DNA from: Botryotinia globosa
Lineage: Eukaryota > Ascomycota > Leotiomycetes > Helotiales > Sclerotiniaceae
Reading direction: 5' to 3'
Assembly: GCA_014898425.1 (NCBI GenBank)
Contig: RCSZ01000001.1
Coordinates: forward strand, 744,001-808,000
DNA: 64,000 bases
Made by a program: the position numbers and the translations under genes. This document shows positions 39,450-56,071 of the stretch, one piece after another. Below the pieces are notes generated by a model. That model searched no databases. It worked only from the letters and a program-made list of their open reading frames with translations, and was not told where the DNA came from. Positions within the stretch are counted from its first letter, which is position 1; each line of letters starts with the position of its first letter.

Positions 39450-42400
39450 CAGATCAACACAATATCCCAAAATCAAGATATCTTTATATTCTCGATTTTA
39501 TTATACAAAATTAACTCTCTATATTCTCTATAAACTCTTTCATTTAATTCAATAATTATTTTTATAAGATATTACTTAATAACAAATTTATAATTCCAAA
39601 TTGTTTTTTACAATTATTAAACTTTAAATTTGTATATTTATTAAATCTATAATCCATCTTTAATTTTAATTAATTTTATATAATTAAAAAAAAAGTAAAA
39701 TGAATATTCAAATACCATTCTGTTTCGAAATTGAATATTATTAAGAAGTAATTTGATGTTTTTAAATATAATATAAAAAGTAAATATATAATTATTACAA
39801 ACTTTATAATATTATTTAATATTTTTGTAATATTCTATACAAATATATTGAATATAATCTTTATAAATGAATTTATTGATTTTATAATTAACTTTATAAT
39901 TACAATTATTTTCATTAATATTATTATTCTTTTTATATCTTTTAATATCTATATCTAATCCTTTATTTATATTATATTTATTACTAATTTTAAAATCTTT
40001 ACAAAGATAATTAAATCTGATAATATAAATAATATTAAAAATGATACATTTTCTAAACTCAGAAATATATAATTCGAAAAAATCTTTTACAATTCTATAT
40101 CAAAAAAAGTTTCATTTTGAATCATATCTAATATCAGAATTAAAGATTATCTATTAAATACAAACCCTTAGCTTTATTTAATCAACCCTTTGTTTTTATT
40201 CTCTAATAACGATTTATAGAAATTATCAAAAATCTCTTTTTAATTAATATTCTAATAATCTTATGTATAACTATAAATTGAATTATTTCTTTTATATTTA
40301 ATCATATTTGTAACCTGTTCTATAATAAATATAATCAATAAAAAATATTATAAATATTAGATATTATATTTCTAATTATTTTAGAAATTTAATATAACTA
40401 TATAATTTTAGAAATCTCTATTTCCTTTATAAATCTAAATAATAAAACAATTATAATAAATAAAGCTTTTATTTTTAATAAAGTTTTTATATAAATAAAG
40501 AAATATTTAGTTGTTATTAAATCCTTTAATCATAAAATCAATGAATATTCTAGCAAAATTATTTGGATTATTTTATTTATTAAGATAATCTATTCTTTTT
40601 ATTTCTTTTAATATTAATAATCTCTTTAAACTAATTAAGAAAAAGTATATTATAATTTCATATAATTCAAACTGTTAAAAATATTATTTCCTTTTTAGAT
40701 ATATTCAATTCTCTTTTTATATTTATTATAATTATTGAATAAATATATATAAAAGATCAGTAAGTACTAATTATACAATATTCTCTAAATATATTAATTA
40801 TTATAATTTATTTGAAATTGAATATAATAAATACTTTGTTATTTCTTAATATAAGAATAGTATTATAATATTCCTTATTAAAAGTAAATTTAAAATTATT
40901 CAAAAAATAAAAGAGATTTAATACAAAATAATCAATATATTTATCAAAATTCTTGAAGTAAAGATATCTAATATTTCAATGATTCTAGAATTCTTTAATA
41001 AATATAAGTATAATATTATTATCACTCAATATAAATAAACTAAATCCATCCCTATTATTAATTAAATCCTAGTTTAGAGCTAAATACAAATTCTTATAAT
41101 TATAATCCAAATATTTATCCTTTCTCAAATAAAAGTTTTTAGATTATATTCGAAAATAAATAGAGAAAATAATAAGAATATTCCTTATTATATACAAAGC
41201 TCTAATAAACTTAATATGTTTGATTCTAGAAATATATTTTATTAATATTAATATAATATTATAAACTTTATAATAAAATTTAAAATTAATAAATCTGATA
41301 ATATAATCTTTAAATTTATTAAACTAATATTAATAAAAGTATTTCTATATATATAATAATTCTTATAATCTTCAATATTTAATAAATTAATATTATTTGT
41401 ATTTTAAAATCTTGAATAATTATTAATATACAAATATAAAACTATTCAAATTATAATTATTATATTCTAATAGAATCCTAAAATTTTAAGATTTCGGAAA
41501 AATCAGATTGTTTTTAGATTATAATATATATATATATATATAAACATTGATTTATATATATAATATTATTATTCTATATACAATAAAACTCTTTTTTAAA
41601 TTAATAAAAATAAAAATATTATATTTAATTTATATTATTAATCAAATAATAATAAAACAATAAATTATATATTCTATTCAATTTTATTATTGTAATATTT
41701 AATAGAGGATGATTTCAATATCTAATATTATATATTTAAATCAAAGATATAATCCAAATATAAAGATTCGGATTTAATATATTGATTTAACAATAATAAT
41801 ATAAACTTTATTAATATCCCTAATAAGCTTATATATAAAGCTAATTATATTATTAATTTTATTTTCTCAAATATTTCTTTTATTAATATTATTATTAAAA
41901 AAAAATATATAATAATTTAAATTATAAGATATAAATTACTATTATTCTAAAACAAAATATAACTCTATTAAAATAATATTATAAACAGAATTAAAAACAA
42001 TAAAAAGCTTTATAAAGTTATTAATTAATATCAATTAAAATCTAATTTAAAATTACTTTTATTATATATCAATAGAAATTTAATTAAAGATATTATAAAA
42101 AAGATTAAGATTTTATATAAAAAGATTCTTGATTATTTTAATATCTTCAATAATTTTGAATATAATCTTTTTGAAAATTAGAATAAATTGAATATTCTAA
42201 AATAATCCTAATTTATTTCAATAGAAAAAATCGAATACAATATTATTAAAATCTCTAGTATTTTCCTAAATATTAATTATATTATAATATAAATATTCAA
42301 AATCTATTGATTAATAATTAATAATACTTTATACAAACTCTACAATTAATATCTAATATTCAATTTCTTTCTATAAATCTAAAAGCTTATTGAAATAACT

Positions 42401-45123
42401 ATATTATTTAAAATTTAAAAAAAATCCTTCATTTATTCCTAATAACTAATTATATTTATTTTCTATATTTCAAAAAACCTAAAAAGAATTGTGATTTATT
42501 ATTTGATATAGATTATATTAACCAATAGTATTTTCAATTTACAATATTAAAAAATTCTTTTTAAAAAAGTCATTATAAATCTAATAATCTATTTTATCTA
42601 TAATATAAAAACTATCTTTTTATAAAGATTTAAAATCATTATAATTATTATAGATATTCAAAATACTTTGAATATATTTTTGAAATAAAAACTACTAAAA
42701 AAAATAATTAAATAAAATTAATCTCTAACTCTTTTAAAACTAATCAAATCCTTTTTTATTAATCAATATATTCAAATTCGCTTAGAAAACTTAATCACAT
42801 TTAATTACAAAATTAAATACAAAATATCTCAGAATTTTTTTCTCTCTTTAATTTTATATATATTATATCTAATAAAACTTATATTACAAAATATAAAACT
42901 ATATTTTGAATATATTAATAATCTCTATCTATATCAAACCTTCTAATCCCTAAATTTCAATATTTTTATTCTAACAAATAATATAGAAAAAATCCTTAAA
43001 TAAAACAATAATTATAAATTATTTTTATCCCTAAAAAATTCGAAATGATTTATTTTATTAAAAAAAATGGATTATATTTTCCTTTATATTATCCATAAAA
43101 AGCTTATTATTATATTGATTATTATAATCAAAAACAAAATATAATTTATTTTAAAATGATTTAGAATTTAATTCAACAAAAAACTTTTTTTCAAAAGATA
43201 TATTATTATAAAAACTATCAAAGTTTGAATAATAATATATTATATCTATAATTTTATAAAAACAATTAATAATTCTCTAATCTTAATTTTATATAAAGTT
43301 ATTATTACTTTTATTGTTTTTTTATATATTTATAAAATTAAAATATAATTTAATAATAGTATAAAATCAATTTATATTCAATATATTATTTATAATCTTA
43401 TTAATTTCTTTTAAATAAATTAATATATCTATTAAAACAAATATTTGCTTTAATATTTAAAAATATATTTTCTATTTAAAAAACTATTCTAATAATTACT
43501 TTTTTAGAAATATAAATATTCTATTTGTTAATACAATACTAAACAAAATCAAATTTTGTTTTATTATATATATTCAATCAATAAATATCTTCTATTTTAT
43601 AATTTATTAAATTATATCCCTATTCATTATTAGAAATAAAAACACTAACTAACAACAAAAATCTAAAATCAAAATTCAATATTTAAAAATAATTCTTCCT
43701 AATATTATATATCTGATATTATAATGTTTATATTTCTTTTTAAAATATTACATAAATTTATTAAAGAATATTAATAAGAAAATAATTATTATTAGTTACA
43801 AAAAATAATAATCTTATTTTCCTTTTAATAAAATCTCAATTTTTTTAAATGATTCTAAATAAGTTATTAATAAAAAAAACTTATCGAATATAGATATACA
43901 ATATACCAAAATAAAAAGCAAATTGTTATTAATTCGAGTTTGATTAACAATATCTTATACATTTTTGATTTAAAAATAATTAAAATCTATATAAACTTCA
44001 AATATATTTTGAGAATCTTTTTATTTAATAAATAATATCTATAATTTTATATCAATAATATATTAATAATCTAATATCTATATAATAATACATCCAATTC
44101 CTCCCAATAGGTTTTTTATATTTATTAAAAAAATATTATACAGATTTTCGATATTAGGGTTTGCTAATGTCCTAAATATACAAATATTAAAAGAAATAAG
44201 ATTATTAACAAGCTTATCGATTTTAGGGTTTACAAATCTATTTGGAATTTAGAATTTACCTTAATACTTATTATCAATAAAATAAGGGTTATTATTAAAG
44301 AGCTTTATAATTAAATAAAATAGTTTTAAAAAAAATCTTTCTTTCAGATATATATAATAAATAGAATCTTATCTATACAATCAAACTTTCTTTAGAATTG
44401 AATCTATTAAGAAAAATATTATACTATATTCTAATTATATATATAGGATATGGAGATTCTGTATAATATTATAGAAAGTTTCAGTATTAAAATATTAATT
44501 TAAAATACTCCTATAATTATTAAAAGATTTCTAAATATTTAATATTATATTACAAATCATCAACTTAATTTAGAAAGTGATTTAAATAATCACTTTTATT
44601 TCTACTCTTATCAATAATAAAAGGCTTTAACTACCTTTCATTTCTAATATTACAATTACTAATATTAATCAAATTCTTTAAAATCATTTAGTTTCATATT
44701 AATATCTATCCTCATTAAAAATACTCAATCTTCTTTTTGTTTCTTTTTCTTTTTCTTTTTCTTTTTCTTTTTCGATAAAATTTCACTCTTTTTTTATTTA
44801 ATTTAAATAATGATTAAAAATATAATAAGAATTCCTTTCAATATCAATATATCTTATAAATATATACTCTTATAATATTATATATATTTATTCCTAAAAA
44901 TTTATATCTAATTCTCCGAAATTCTGAAATATTATTAGTTCTATTTCAACTAACAAAAAAAGAATTATTCAAATAAGCTTTGATTTTTATATATATAAAT
45001 TGCTTTTTAAAATATTAATAAATTTATAGCTTAATTTATCTCTATATCCCTTAAAAGATTTCCAGAGTTAATCTTCAGCCGATTCAATGGATGTTAATAA
45101 ATACTACTACTACTACTACTACT
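39450..45123 (+). mobile_element. Tad-like LINE, copy E, near full length (5.7 kb)
   Basis: The 5' end CAGATCAACACAATATCCC is at 39450 and the 3' (TAC)n tail at about 45,102-45,123. A perfect 13-bp TSD CAAACCTATTTTC flanks it (39437-39449, 45124-45136). Collinear with copy A throughout. The decayed translation at about 44,180-44,330 repeats the RNase H-like motif (TNIKRNKIINKLIDFRVYKS), confirming that this motif is a family property. Every frame is interrupted by stops, mostly TAA/TAG. Not functional. Confidence 0.87.
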
Positions 45124-45136
45124 CAAACCTATTTTC

Positions 45137-45350
45137 AAAAACTAATTGCTAATTCATTCTAATAAAAATAAATAAAACATTTATTCAAAAATATATAGAA
45201 TAATAACTAATGTTAATATGAATGTAAATATATTATGAAAGTCTTTATTAAATTTTTAAACCCTTTTTCTAAAGCTATAAATATACATATATAAACCTTT
45301 TACATTGGAATAATAATCGGCCCAATACTAAATCAATCAATACCCGTAAT
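45137..45350. other. AT-rich spacer with shared junction phrase
   Basis: Short AT-rich interval. It contains ATCGGCCCAATACTAAAT near 45,318, the inverse of a phrase at about 18,815-18,830 beside LINE copy K. It may be an end of an unrecognised repeat. Confidence 0.4.
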
Positions 45351-47740
45351 ATTTATATATATAACAATTCTTATAGTTTTTGATTTCTAATAAATCAATA
45401 TTATTTATATCCAGAAATCTTAAATATTCATAAATATATAAATATGAAATCATTTGAATTATAATTATTATACTTCAATTGATTTTTGGAATTCTTCAAA
45501 TTTGAAAAATCTAAATAATCTTAAATGATATATATATATTTATATTTATATATAATACTAATATTAATCTATTTATAAGAAAAGTTTATATGTAGATTAA
45601 TATCAATAATAATATTACAATTAAGTTATATTATTGATTAAATATTGAAAGATAATAAACACAATTTTTTTTTCTTAATACATTACTTAATCAAAATAAA
45701 TTTTAATATTTGATATGATATTTCTAAATTGAAAATATTAGATTTAATTTCAAATATATTAATAATATATACGATTTTCAAATTTTCAAATTTTCAAATT
45801 TTGACATTCTTATTCTAATAAACACTATATAAAATTCCAGAATAAAATGATATAAATAAAATGACTTTTATTGTTAAAAACCACAAACTAATATATTGAA
45901 TTACAAAAAGTATTTGTATTTTTTATTATACAATTAATAAGGATTTAATTATAACATTAATTATTATTATTGAAAAAGAAAGTATAATTGATTTTGAAAT
46001 AGTTAGAGGTTTAGTTTAATTATAATTTTATTTTAAAAAAGTATATAGTATTTTGCATTATTAAAATAAAAATAATTATATATTGTATTTGTAATTTTAT
46101 GAAAACATTTAATGATTTTTCAGTTTTAATATTATATAGAATAGCCACTTGATTATTATAAAACAAAAATATAATATGACAATAGAAAAAAAATGTTTTA
46201 TATTTAAAATACCAATTATAATCTTATTACTTTTTTAATAGAACAATATGTCGATATTATTAGATGAATATTTATTTTTGCAATTGAAAATATTTTTTTA
46301 TTTAAAATCATTTTTATTGTTATATTCTTCTAAAATTGAAATATTTTTGTTTAATGCTATATTAAATAATATCAAGTTTTGTTTTATTATATATATTCAA
46401 ATACTAAATATTTTATATTCTACAATTTATTGAATATCATATCTATTTATTATCAGAAATAAAAAAGTTAATTATTAATAAATTCCTGATTTGAAAATTC
46501 AACATTTGAAGATTTTCCTTTTTAATATGATATAGTTTATATTAGAATCTCTATATTCCTGTTTAAAATATAGAATTAATCTAATAAATAATATTAATAA
46601 AAAGATTATTATAATCAATTTCAAAAAATAATAATCTCCACTATTTTTTAATAAAATTTCGATCTTTTTGAATAATTTTGAATAAATTAAAAATAAATGA
46701 AAACTTATTAGATACAAATATATAATATATTAAAATAGAAAACAATTGATTCTAGATTTTAATATAATCAATCTTATTTTCTATTTTTTTAATATGAAAA
46801 AATCAGAATATATGTAGATTTTAAATATATTCTTCAAATCCTTTTATTTAATTAATATTATTTATAGCTTTATATACATAATATATTCATAATCTAATGT
46901 TTATATAATAATATATCAATTTTCTTACAATAAACTTTATATAATTATTAAAATATTAAATGAATTTTTAACAATAGAATTTATTAATTCTTGAGATATA
47001 TTAGAATTGAAAGTAATAGAATAATTAATAAGTTTATGAATTTTAATATTTATAAATCTGTTTAGAATTCAAAGTTTATTTTGAGATTTATTATTATTAA
47101 GATTAGTATTATAATTGAAAAATTTAATTCTTATTTAGAATAATATCGATAATAAGAATAATAATCTTTTTTTTTGATAATATATAATAAACAGAATATG
47201 GTTTATATAATAAAGTTTTTTTTGAAATTAGATTTATTCAGAAAAATATTTTCTTTTATTTCTGTTATATATTTTAATTATAATGATTTATATAATATTA
47301 TAAATAAATCAAGTATTAAAATATTGATTTAAAATACTTCTAAGATTAATAAGAGATTTTTAAACATTTTATATTTTATTATAAATGATTAATTCAATTT
47401 AAAAATAGTTTCAACAATTATTTTCATTCATGTTAATTTAAGAATAAAAAACCTCAATTATCTTTCATTTTTAATTATTACTATTAATCAACTTTCTTAA
47501 AATTATTTAATTTTTTTCGAAATCTTTGAATATTATTAATTTTATTTTAAATAATTTTATTTTAATTAATGAAGAAGAAATTATTCAAAGAGACTTTTAA
47601 TTTCTATATATATATAATTAGCTTTCTATAATATTATTTTAAATCTATAGCTTAATATATGCCTATATCCTTTGAAAGGTTTCTAGGGTTAGTCTTATAC
47701 CAACCCATTGAATATTATTAATAAATACTATTACTACTAC
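45351..47740 (+). mobile_element. Tad-like LINE, copy F, 5'-truncated (2.4 kb)
   Basis: Collinear with the 3' part of copies A and E (E about 41,350 onward, with internal gaps) and ends in the same 3' region (AGGTTTCTAGGGTTAGTC near 47,688) and a (TAC)n tail at about 47,727-47,740. 5' truncation is typical of LINE insertion. No convincing TSD was found. A minus-strand frame at 46499-46717 and a plus frame at 46248-46433 lie within it and are not genes. Confidence 0.65.
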
Positions 47741-49080
<1,340 letters not shown>

Positions 49081-52000
49081 TTGTATTAAATTTAAAAGTT
49101 TATTCAATTTTAATTCTAAGATTTTGTAATAATATTTTTTTGATAGAATTATATTTTTAATTTAAAAATATAATATCAAATATTGAAATCATTTTTATTC
49201 AAATAACATATTCAAAAAAGGATATAATTTATTATTTTATTTATATTTAATTAACAATATAAATGAAGATTTATATTATTATTTATATTAATTTAAGAAG
49301 GATTTTTGTTATAAATAAATTAATATTATTATATATAGATATCAGTATTTTATATATATGTATATATATATTATAATTCAAAATTAATTCAATTTTTGAA
49401 GATTTATAAAATTTTAAAAATTAATTAGAGTATAATAATTATCATTCAAATGATTTTATAGTTATAAATTTATCATTATTTAGGGTTTCTAAATATATAT
49501 AATATTTATCTATTGAAAATCTAAACTTATAAGAATTATTATATATATAAAAATATATCTATTGATATTAGCCTGACAAATTTGAAAATTATATTATTAG
49601 ATTAATTAAATATGGATTTTATAATAAAACTTGGAATATTATGTTAATATTGATAAAGATTTTTTTCATTTTTAAAATATTTAGTTTATTAAAATTAAAT
49701 ATAGAAAAATAATTATTCTTTTTTTTAAAGATTCTCAAAAGAATTTTCATTAAGAATATAGAGATTTGAAACAAAACTATAAAAGCTTGAATTTAATTGT
49801 AAATTAAAAATTAATTAACAATTGGAAGAGATTTAGTTTGTTTATATATAATTATTATGTCATTAAAAAATATTATAAAATAATAAAATATCTATTATAA
49901 TCAATTTCAAATGAATTATAATAATTGATACATTAAATCAAAATAATGTGATTAATATTAATAAAACTTTTATACCTTTTTATTCTATTATTATATTTCA
50001 ATATAAAAAGAGATTCATTTATATTATATTAGAATATAATATTCTTAATAATCTAAATTGTATTGAAAACTGATATACTTTTTTGCAATATATTAAAAAA
50101 GATTATTAATATGTAAAGATATAAAAAAGAATTATCTTAATAAATAATTTTTTTAAATAATTCCATTGAAATATTCATTAACTTCATAATTAAAGGATTT
50201 AATATAAACTAAATATTTTTTGATTTATAGATATTTTTTTATCAATAATAAAAGCTTTATTTATCATTATCATTTTATTATTCAGATTTATATATAAAAT
50301 ACAAATTTCTATAATTATAAAATTACATCAAATCTTGAAAACAATTAGAAATATAATATCTAATATTTATAAAAAAAATTATCAATCATATTTATTAAGA
50401 AACTAATCACAAATATCATCTTTTACTAAACAGAGATTCAATTAATAATTATAAATATTATATTTAAAATACTAATCAAAAAAAGATTCTCAATAACTTT
50501 AATAAACTTTTATTATAAAAAAAAGATAAAAGATTTATTAAATAAAATAACAAATTTATGTTTTCTGAATAATCTTTAATGTTAATATTACAAATAAATT
50601 GAAATAAAGCTTTTCCTAATATAAAACTATCAAAAATCTTTTTAAATAATATAAATCAAAATTTATTAGATATCATATTATTCCTAGGGTTTTTCATATT
50701 ATTAAACTACATTATCTTTATAAAAGTTCCCGAACAAACAAAAAATTAAATACAAATATTAAAAAGAAATTAAATATTACTTATGAAAATTATAAAAATT
50801 ATAAAATCTATAAATTCCTTTGTTAATCATATATTAGAAATATTTATATATAATATTAGAAAAGAATTAAATAAGATTATAAAATCTATAATAATTGTAT
50901 ACTGATTTCTGATATTATAATCTAAAATATTAAATCACTTTTTAGTAGTATTTAATATATTGAAAAAAGAATATTGAGATTATTGTGATTATAATAATTA
51001 ATAATAGAAGATAAAATAAATAAATACCTTAATGATACAAGTGGGAATTCTATACAATACCCTATAGTACCTTATACTATACAATATTTAATTAGAATAT
51101 AGTGTTTAAATTACACTCCTAATTAAATACAATATATATATTTTTGATATAGTGAAAGTATTGTTAAAGTATAACTGATTAATCTCTATAATTAACCTCT
51201 ATAAACTCTTTAGCTAGCGTTTATAAGATTAATATTATAAGCCTAAAAATAAAAAAATAAAAGTTATTTATAGAATTAAAATTTAAAATGATTAGTTATC
51301 TTTTGAAATGAATCCTAGTAAGAAAAAGAGCTATAATAATAAAAAATTATATTTAAAAATTATAATAAAACTTAATTTTAAATTAAACTTTATATTATAT
51401 TATTGTTTGTTATATTGAAACTTTATTTGAAATATGATAAATTCTACAAATTTAAAATCATTATATAAATAGAATCTTATGAATGAATAATTTAAAGTAT
51501 TCAAAGAATTTAAAATATATATATTAATCCCTGAAAAAATATTATATATTGAATTACAGGGGTCTGAAACTACTATGAAATAAAGTTTAATTTTTTTAAT
51601 TTTTTGTATTAATTTTACAAGATTTATAATATAATAATTTAAATATCAAATTTAGTATTATTTTATTAAAAGCTTTTTTTTTCACTGAATCCCTGATTAA
51701 ATATAATATTAGCACTATACAAAAATTGGAATACCATTCAAAGATTCAGGAACCAAAAAAATACTACTTTATTGATACTAACATTATTCAAAAATTCAAA
51801 TACTATTCAGAATCTCAAATACCATAAAAATATCACCTTATTAGTACTAGCACTACAAATACCATAGAAATACTACTTTATTAATCCTAATACTATACTT
51901 CCACCATTTTATACCTCTGCTTATGCCGTTAAGGTATTCATTTTATTTTTATATTTTCTATTCATATATAGAAAATTAATATTTGTTGAGAATTACAAGA

Positions 52001-52196
52001 TTTTTAAATATATAAATCTAAAATCTTATAATTAAAGAATATCTTTTAGGTGTTTGAATATATTATTTAATAATATCGTTACAAAAACAATTGTTGAATT
52101 AAATAAAAGTAATTAAAAGAATAAGGAAAATGCTTTTGTGAATTTAAAAATTGAAATTCCAAAGATATTTCAATTTTTGGATATTGTATCGATCTT
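49081..52196 (-). mobile_element. Tad-like LINE, copy G, with nested H1
   Basis: The plus strand parallels about 31,440-33,833 of LINE copy C and ends GATATTGTATCGATCTT at 52,196. That is the LINE 5' end, so the sense strand is minus. The 3' half is missing. It is split by the intact H element 51027-51934; LINE homology resumes at about 51,960 and runs to the end. Left boundary approximate. No TSD found because the 3' end is absent. Confidence 0.68.
51027..51934 (+). mobile_element. H-family TA-flanked element, intact reference copy H1 (908 bp)
   Basis: Bounded by TA (51025-51026, 51935-51936). Terminal inverted repeats of about 24 bp: left CCTTAATGATACAAGTGGGA, right ending CCTCTGCTTATGCCGTTAAGG. 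The right third has subrepeats of the type TACTACTTTATTRATACTAA and AAATACCATARAAATAYYAC. No coding frame. It is uninterrupted, so it is the reference for splitting H2, H3 and H4. Inserted in LINE copy G. Confidence 0.85.
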
Positions 52197-53015
52197 GTAT
52201 GGTTATACTAAGAATTTGCAATATGTCTATGTTTAATTCTAATTGAATAAACGACTTATAATTATCTATTAAAATTGTTGAGTTTGTTCAGAGAATTAAT
52301 TTTACGCGAAATTGAAATTGATATCACTATATGCTTATATTGTATTTTTAGTTATAACTTTTAGAATTCTAAAGTGAAAAATATTTATATTTGATCTTTC
52401 ATTAAACAATAAGCTACTTTTATAATTATTAAGTATGATTTACTTATTTCTATACTTTAGAAACTATATCTGTTTTACTTTTATATTCTTTGAAATTCTA
52501 TATCAAATTTCAAATAAACCCCCTTTCAAAATTATATATTTCAATTTATAATACCAAAAGGAACAATTTTTCAAAAGAGAAATTATAATATATTTATTTT
52601 CTACAAAACTCAATCAAAAATAATTATTTATAATCTACTTCATGGTTTAAATGTATTCATCCTCCTATACAATTTAGTTTAATGAAGAATTATTATTCTA
52701 ATTCTATAGAATCTGCTCACTTTTAGTAAACTCAATTCTCTTGTATTAGAAATTAGTTCATTGGTGCAGAATCCATTTTCTTTCTCAAACATCGATTGAA
52801 AATTATTAAATTCTATCCATCAAAAATCAATTATATTGTATACTTCAAAAGTAACAAAAATCAATTTCGTTTTATTTCAAAATATATAAGTGATTAAGTA
52901 TCCTTTTAAGAACACAAGAATATTTTGTTATCTATTGAAATATAAATTTTGAAGTTATTTAACTATCTTGGGTTTTTCGAGGAAATTATTTATGTATTTA
53001 TTAGAGTATAAATCT

Positions 53016-53158
53016 TATAAATCTATAAATCTATAAATCTATAAATCTATAAATCTATAAATCTATAAATCTATAAATCTATAAATCTATAAATCTATAA
53101 ATCTATAAATCTATAAATCTATAAATCTATAAATCTATAAATCTATAAATCTATAAAT
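53016..53158. repeat. 8-bp minisatellite CTATAAAT (~17 copies)
   Basis: Near-perfect tandem CTATAAAT units. Confidence 0.95.
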
Positions 53159-53470
53159 CAAAACTATTGTTTCTTATTTCTTTCAAATCTTTAATTGATG
53201 TTAAAATAACTTCAAAAGTTCAAGAATTCAATTCCATCCTATAATTAAATTATTTCCTTGGTACAAATAATAATCACCATTTTCAAAAAAAAAATTATTG
53301 ATATGATAGTTTTTCTTTCCCAGAATTTGTTTTATTTATAATTTATTTCCACTATATCAACTTTATGAAACTTTTTTAATCAATATATTATATATATAAA
53401 ATATTATATCTTTTCTCAATTAATCAGTTTTTAGCTTTGAATTATATTTTAAAATATTTATATTAGAATA

Positions 53471-53660
<190 letters not shown>

Positions 53661-53885
53661 CTTTATTAACCTCTAGCTTTTAGCTTATATAAAAATATTA
53701 AAGGTATAATTAAACCTCAAAACCTTATAAACCTCAAAACCTCAAAACCTTATAAATCTTATAATTCTTTTTCTAATTCTTTTTCTAATTCTTTTTTTAT
53801 TTTTATTTTTAATTCTTTTTTTAAATTATTTTTTAATACTCTATTTAATTATTTTTCTAATTTCTATTTTTCTATTCTTTTTTTC

Positions 53886-53968
53886 TCTAATAAATCTAAT
53901 AAATCTAATAAATCTAATAAATCTAATAAATCTAATAAATCTAATAAATCTAATAAATCTAATAAATC
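53886..53968. repeat. 9-bp minisatellite CTAATAAAT (~9 copies)
   Basis: Perfect tandem CTAATAAAT units, preceded by TTCTTTTTCTAA-like pyrimidine-rich repeats at 53,765-53,880. Confidence 0.92.
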
Positions 53969-53985
53969 CTCTTTTCTTTCTAATC

Positions 53986-54040
53986 TTTTCTCTTATTTCT
54001 CTTATTACTAATGTTTTCTCTTATTTCTCTTATTACTAAT
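53986..54040. repeat. 28-bp tandem duplication
   Basis: A 28-bp unit beginning TTTTCTCTTATTTCTC occurs twice back to back, the second copy one base short. Confidence 0.85.
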
Positions 54041-54339
54041 CAAATCTGAATCAATCAGAATCATATTAATAACTTTTTCTTGAACTTTTTATTACAAAAT
54101 CAATTAAACAATTAAACAATTAATAACAATTCTTTTTTTTATATAAAAATAATATTATTTAAAAACTATTAATTCAAAGAATATAAAAATATCAATTAAT
54201 TATATTTCATAAATCATTTATAATTATTATACCTATACATAATAATATCTAATCTAGATTAGGATTTTGATATTCATCACACAAACCTTATATACTTTCT
54301 AGACCAATCAGCTTCCAGTTATAAACCATGTTTTAAATC

Positions 54340-54540
54340 CTATATGTTAGGGATTTTTATTAATATTAAACTAATTACATTCAATATAAACCTCTTTTAA
54401 TTGATTATATAAGCTTTAATTATATTTATACTATTTCAACTTCAATCCTTTATAAAAACCTCAGTTTTGAAGTTAGTAATATAAAAAATATATTATTTGA
54501 AAACCCTTAGTCTTTTATATATAATTATTACTTTTTTATT
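54340..54540. mobile_element. J-repeat fragment
   Basis: Collinear with about 16,850-17,050 of the J insert (shared CTCTTTTAATTGATTATATAAGCTTT-like stretch at 54,392 against 16,892, and TTTTATATATAATTATTACTTTT at 54,513). Also similar to about 22,560-22,700 in LINE copy D. No ends visible. Confidence 0.6.
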
Positions 54541-55080
54541 TTTATTTTTTTATTCTTAATTTATATAAAAAATTATTCAATTCAATGTACAACTTTAAAG
54601 AAATTAATAAAGAAAAATAAATTTTTATTATTATTAATTAGAATTCAAAGAATCAATTTATATAATTATTTTTGAATTATCTCAAAGATTAGAATTTATA
54701 TTCATTATTAAAATATTTGAATATATTCAAATAATAAATTGCTTTCAATATTTAATCTTTTATTATTCTAATACTTTAATAATTAATATAAATTCCAATT
54801 TTTAAAATAATTCAAAAAGAATTATATCAATTAAGTCTTAGAATTTTAATTAATAAAAATATATCTTTTTATTCTATTTTATTAATTTCTTTAAAATTGT
54901 ATATTAAATTGAAATATTTCTATAAGATTTCCCCTTCTATTTAATTAAAAAAACCAAGTTCCAATCAATAGAAAGTTTTGTATATTACTTATAATCAATT
55001 AGAAGGAATTTTATATATATCAATTGACAAATTTGCTATGATTATAGAGATATATGATTATATAATACATAAGTACAAAA
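54541..55080. other. AT-rich spacer, no feature seen
   Basis: AT-rich low-complexity DNA up to the abrupt composition change near 55,080. Confidence 0.5.
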
Positions 55081-55430
55081 AAACTTGACTTGCTTCTACG
55101 AATCCATTATCATAGGGAATCTTTATGGTGGGTTTTCATTATTTGTTGAGATCAAGGGCTTGTTAATAATGACTTATCATACTATCCGGGCTGACTAGTA
55201 ATAGAGAAATTATGGATTTGACTATAATCATTATTCGATGTTATACGATCAATCCACTACGCGGGAGTGGGCATAGGATCTGAGAAGTCAGATGTTTTGA
55301 TATAATCGATGTAACCTACGTTGTAGCAATTTCTCATCTGTTGTCAATTTTCGTAGTTCCTCGCACAATGCTCTTCAGGAGAATATAGTAACCGTGTACA
55401 GCTATTCGTCGAATACTAAAATCACACCAA
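55081..55430. other. balanced-composition island at edge of AT block
   Basis: Normal composition (for example CCACTACGCGGGAGTGGGC near 55,255 and CTCGCACAATGCTCTTCAGG near 55,360), bounded by AT-rich sequence on both sides. No frame over about 45 codons and no recognisable RNA gene. It could be remains of unique intergenic DNA. Confidence 0.5.
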
Positions 55431-55800
55431 AAATAGTCATTTTATTCTATTTATAATAACAGAAAAGAAATATCAAAAATTATTATATTAAATTTTTATA
55501 TAAATATTTTTTATTATATATTAAAGAAAGAATTTTTAATTTTTATTATAATTTAAAAATATAGGAATATTATTATTTATAAGATTGAATTAATAAAAAA
55601 AAGTTCTTAATTTTCACTTATTTTACTAATAAATTTTAATATTTCAAATTTATATTAACTTTTTATATAGATTTTATAATCAATAAAAATTATAAATATA
55701 AATAATCTTATTTTTATAAAAATATAATTAAAGTTAAAAAGATTAATATAAAATTCATTATATATAAATTATAATCTTATAGAAAAATATATTGATAATT
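55431..55800. other. final AT-rich patch before genic DNA
   Basis: About 370 bases of AT-rich sequence separating the 55.1-55.4 kb island from the genic side. No repeat family member was identified in it. Confidence 0.5.
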
Positions 55801-56071
55801 TACATGAGTTTTGGTACGATTTTGGTATTCGACAAACAGCTGTGCCCTAGTACTGTATATCGGTACTATGCGAGTACAAGTGAACTTTGAGAAAGACGAT
55901 TAAGTTCAGCACCCGGACAAGTACTTTTGCCAGCGTTTGACATATCCTACAGGATGAGCAAGTTCGATGCTAGAATTGGCGTCCATCAAGTCCAATAATA
56001 GTGTTGCAATACGCAATTGAAATTATTTATGTTGAATTTAACTCTGTCTCCAGTACCAAACTAATATAGTC

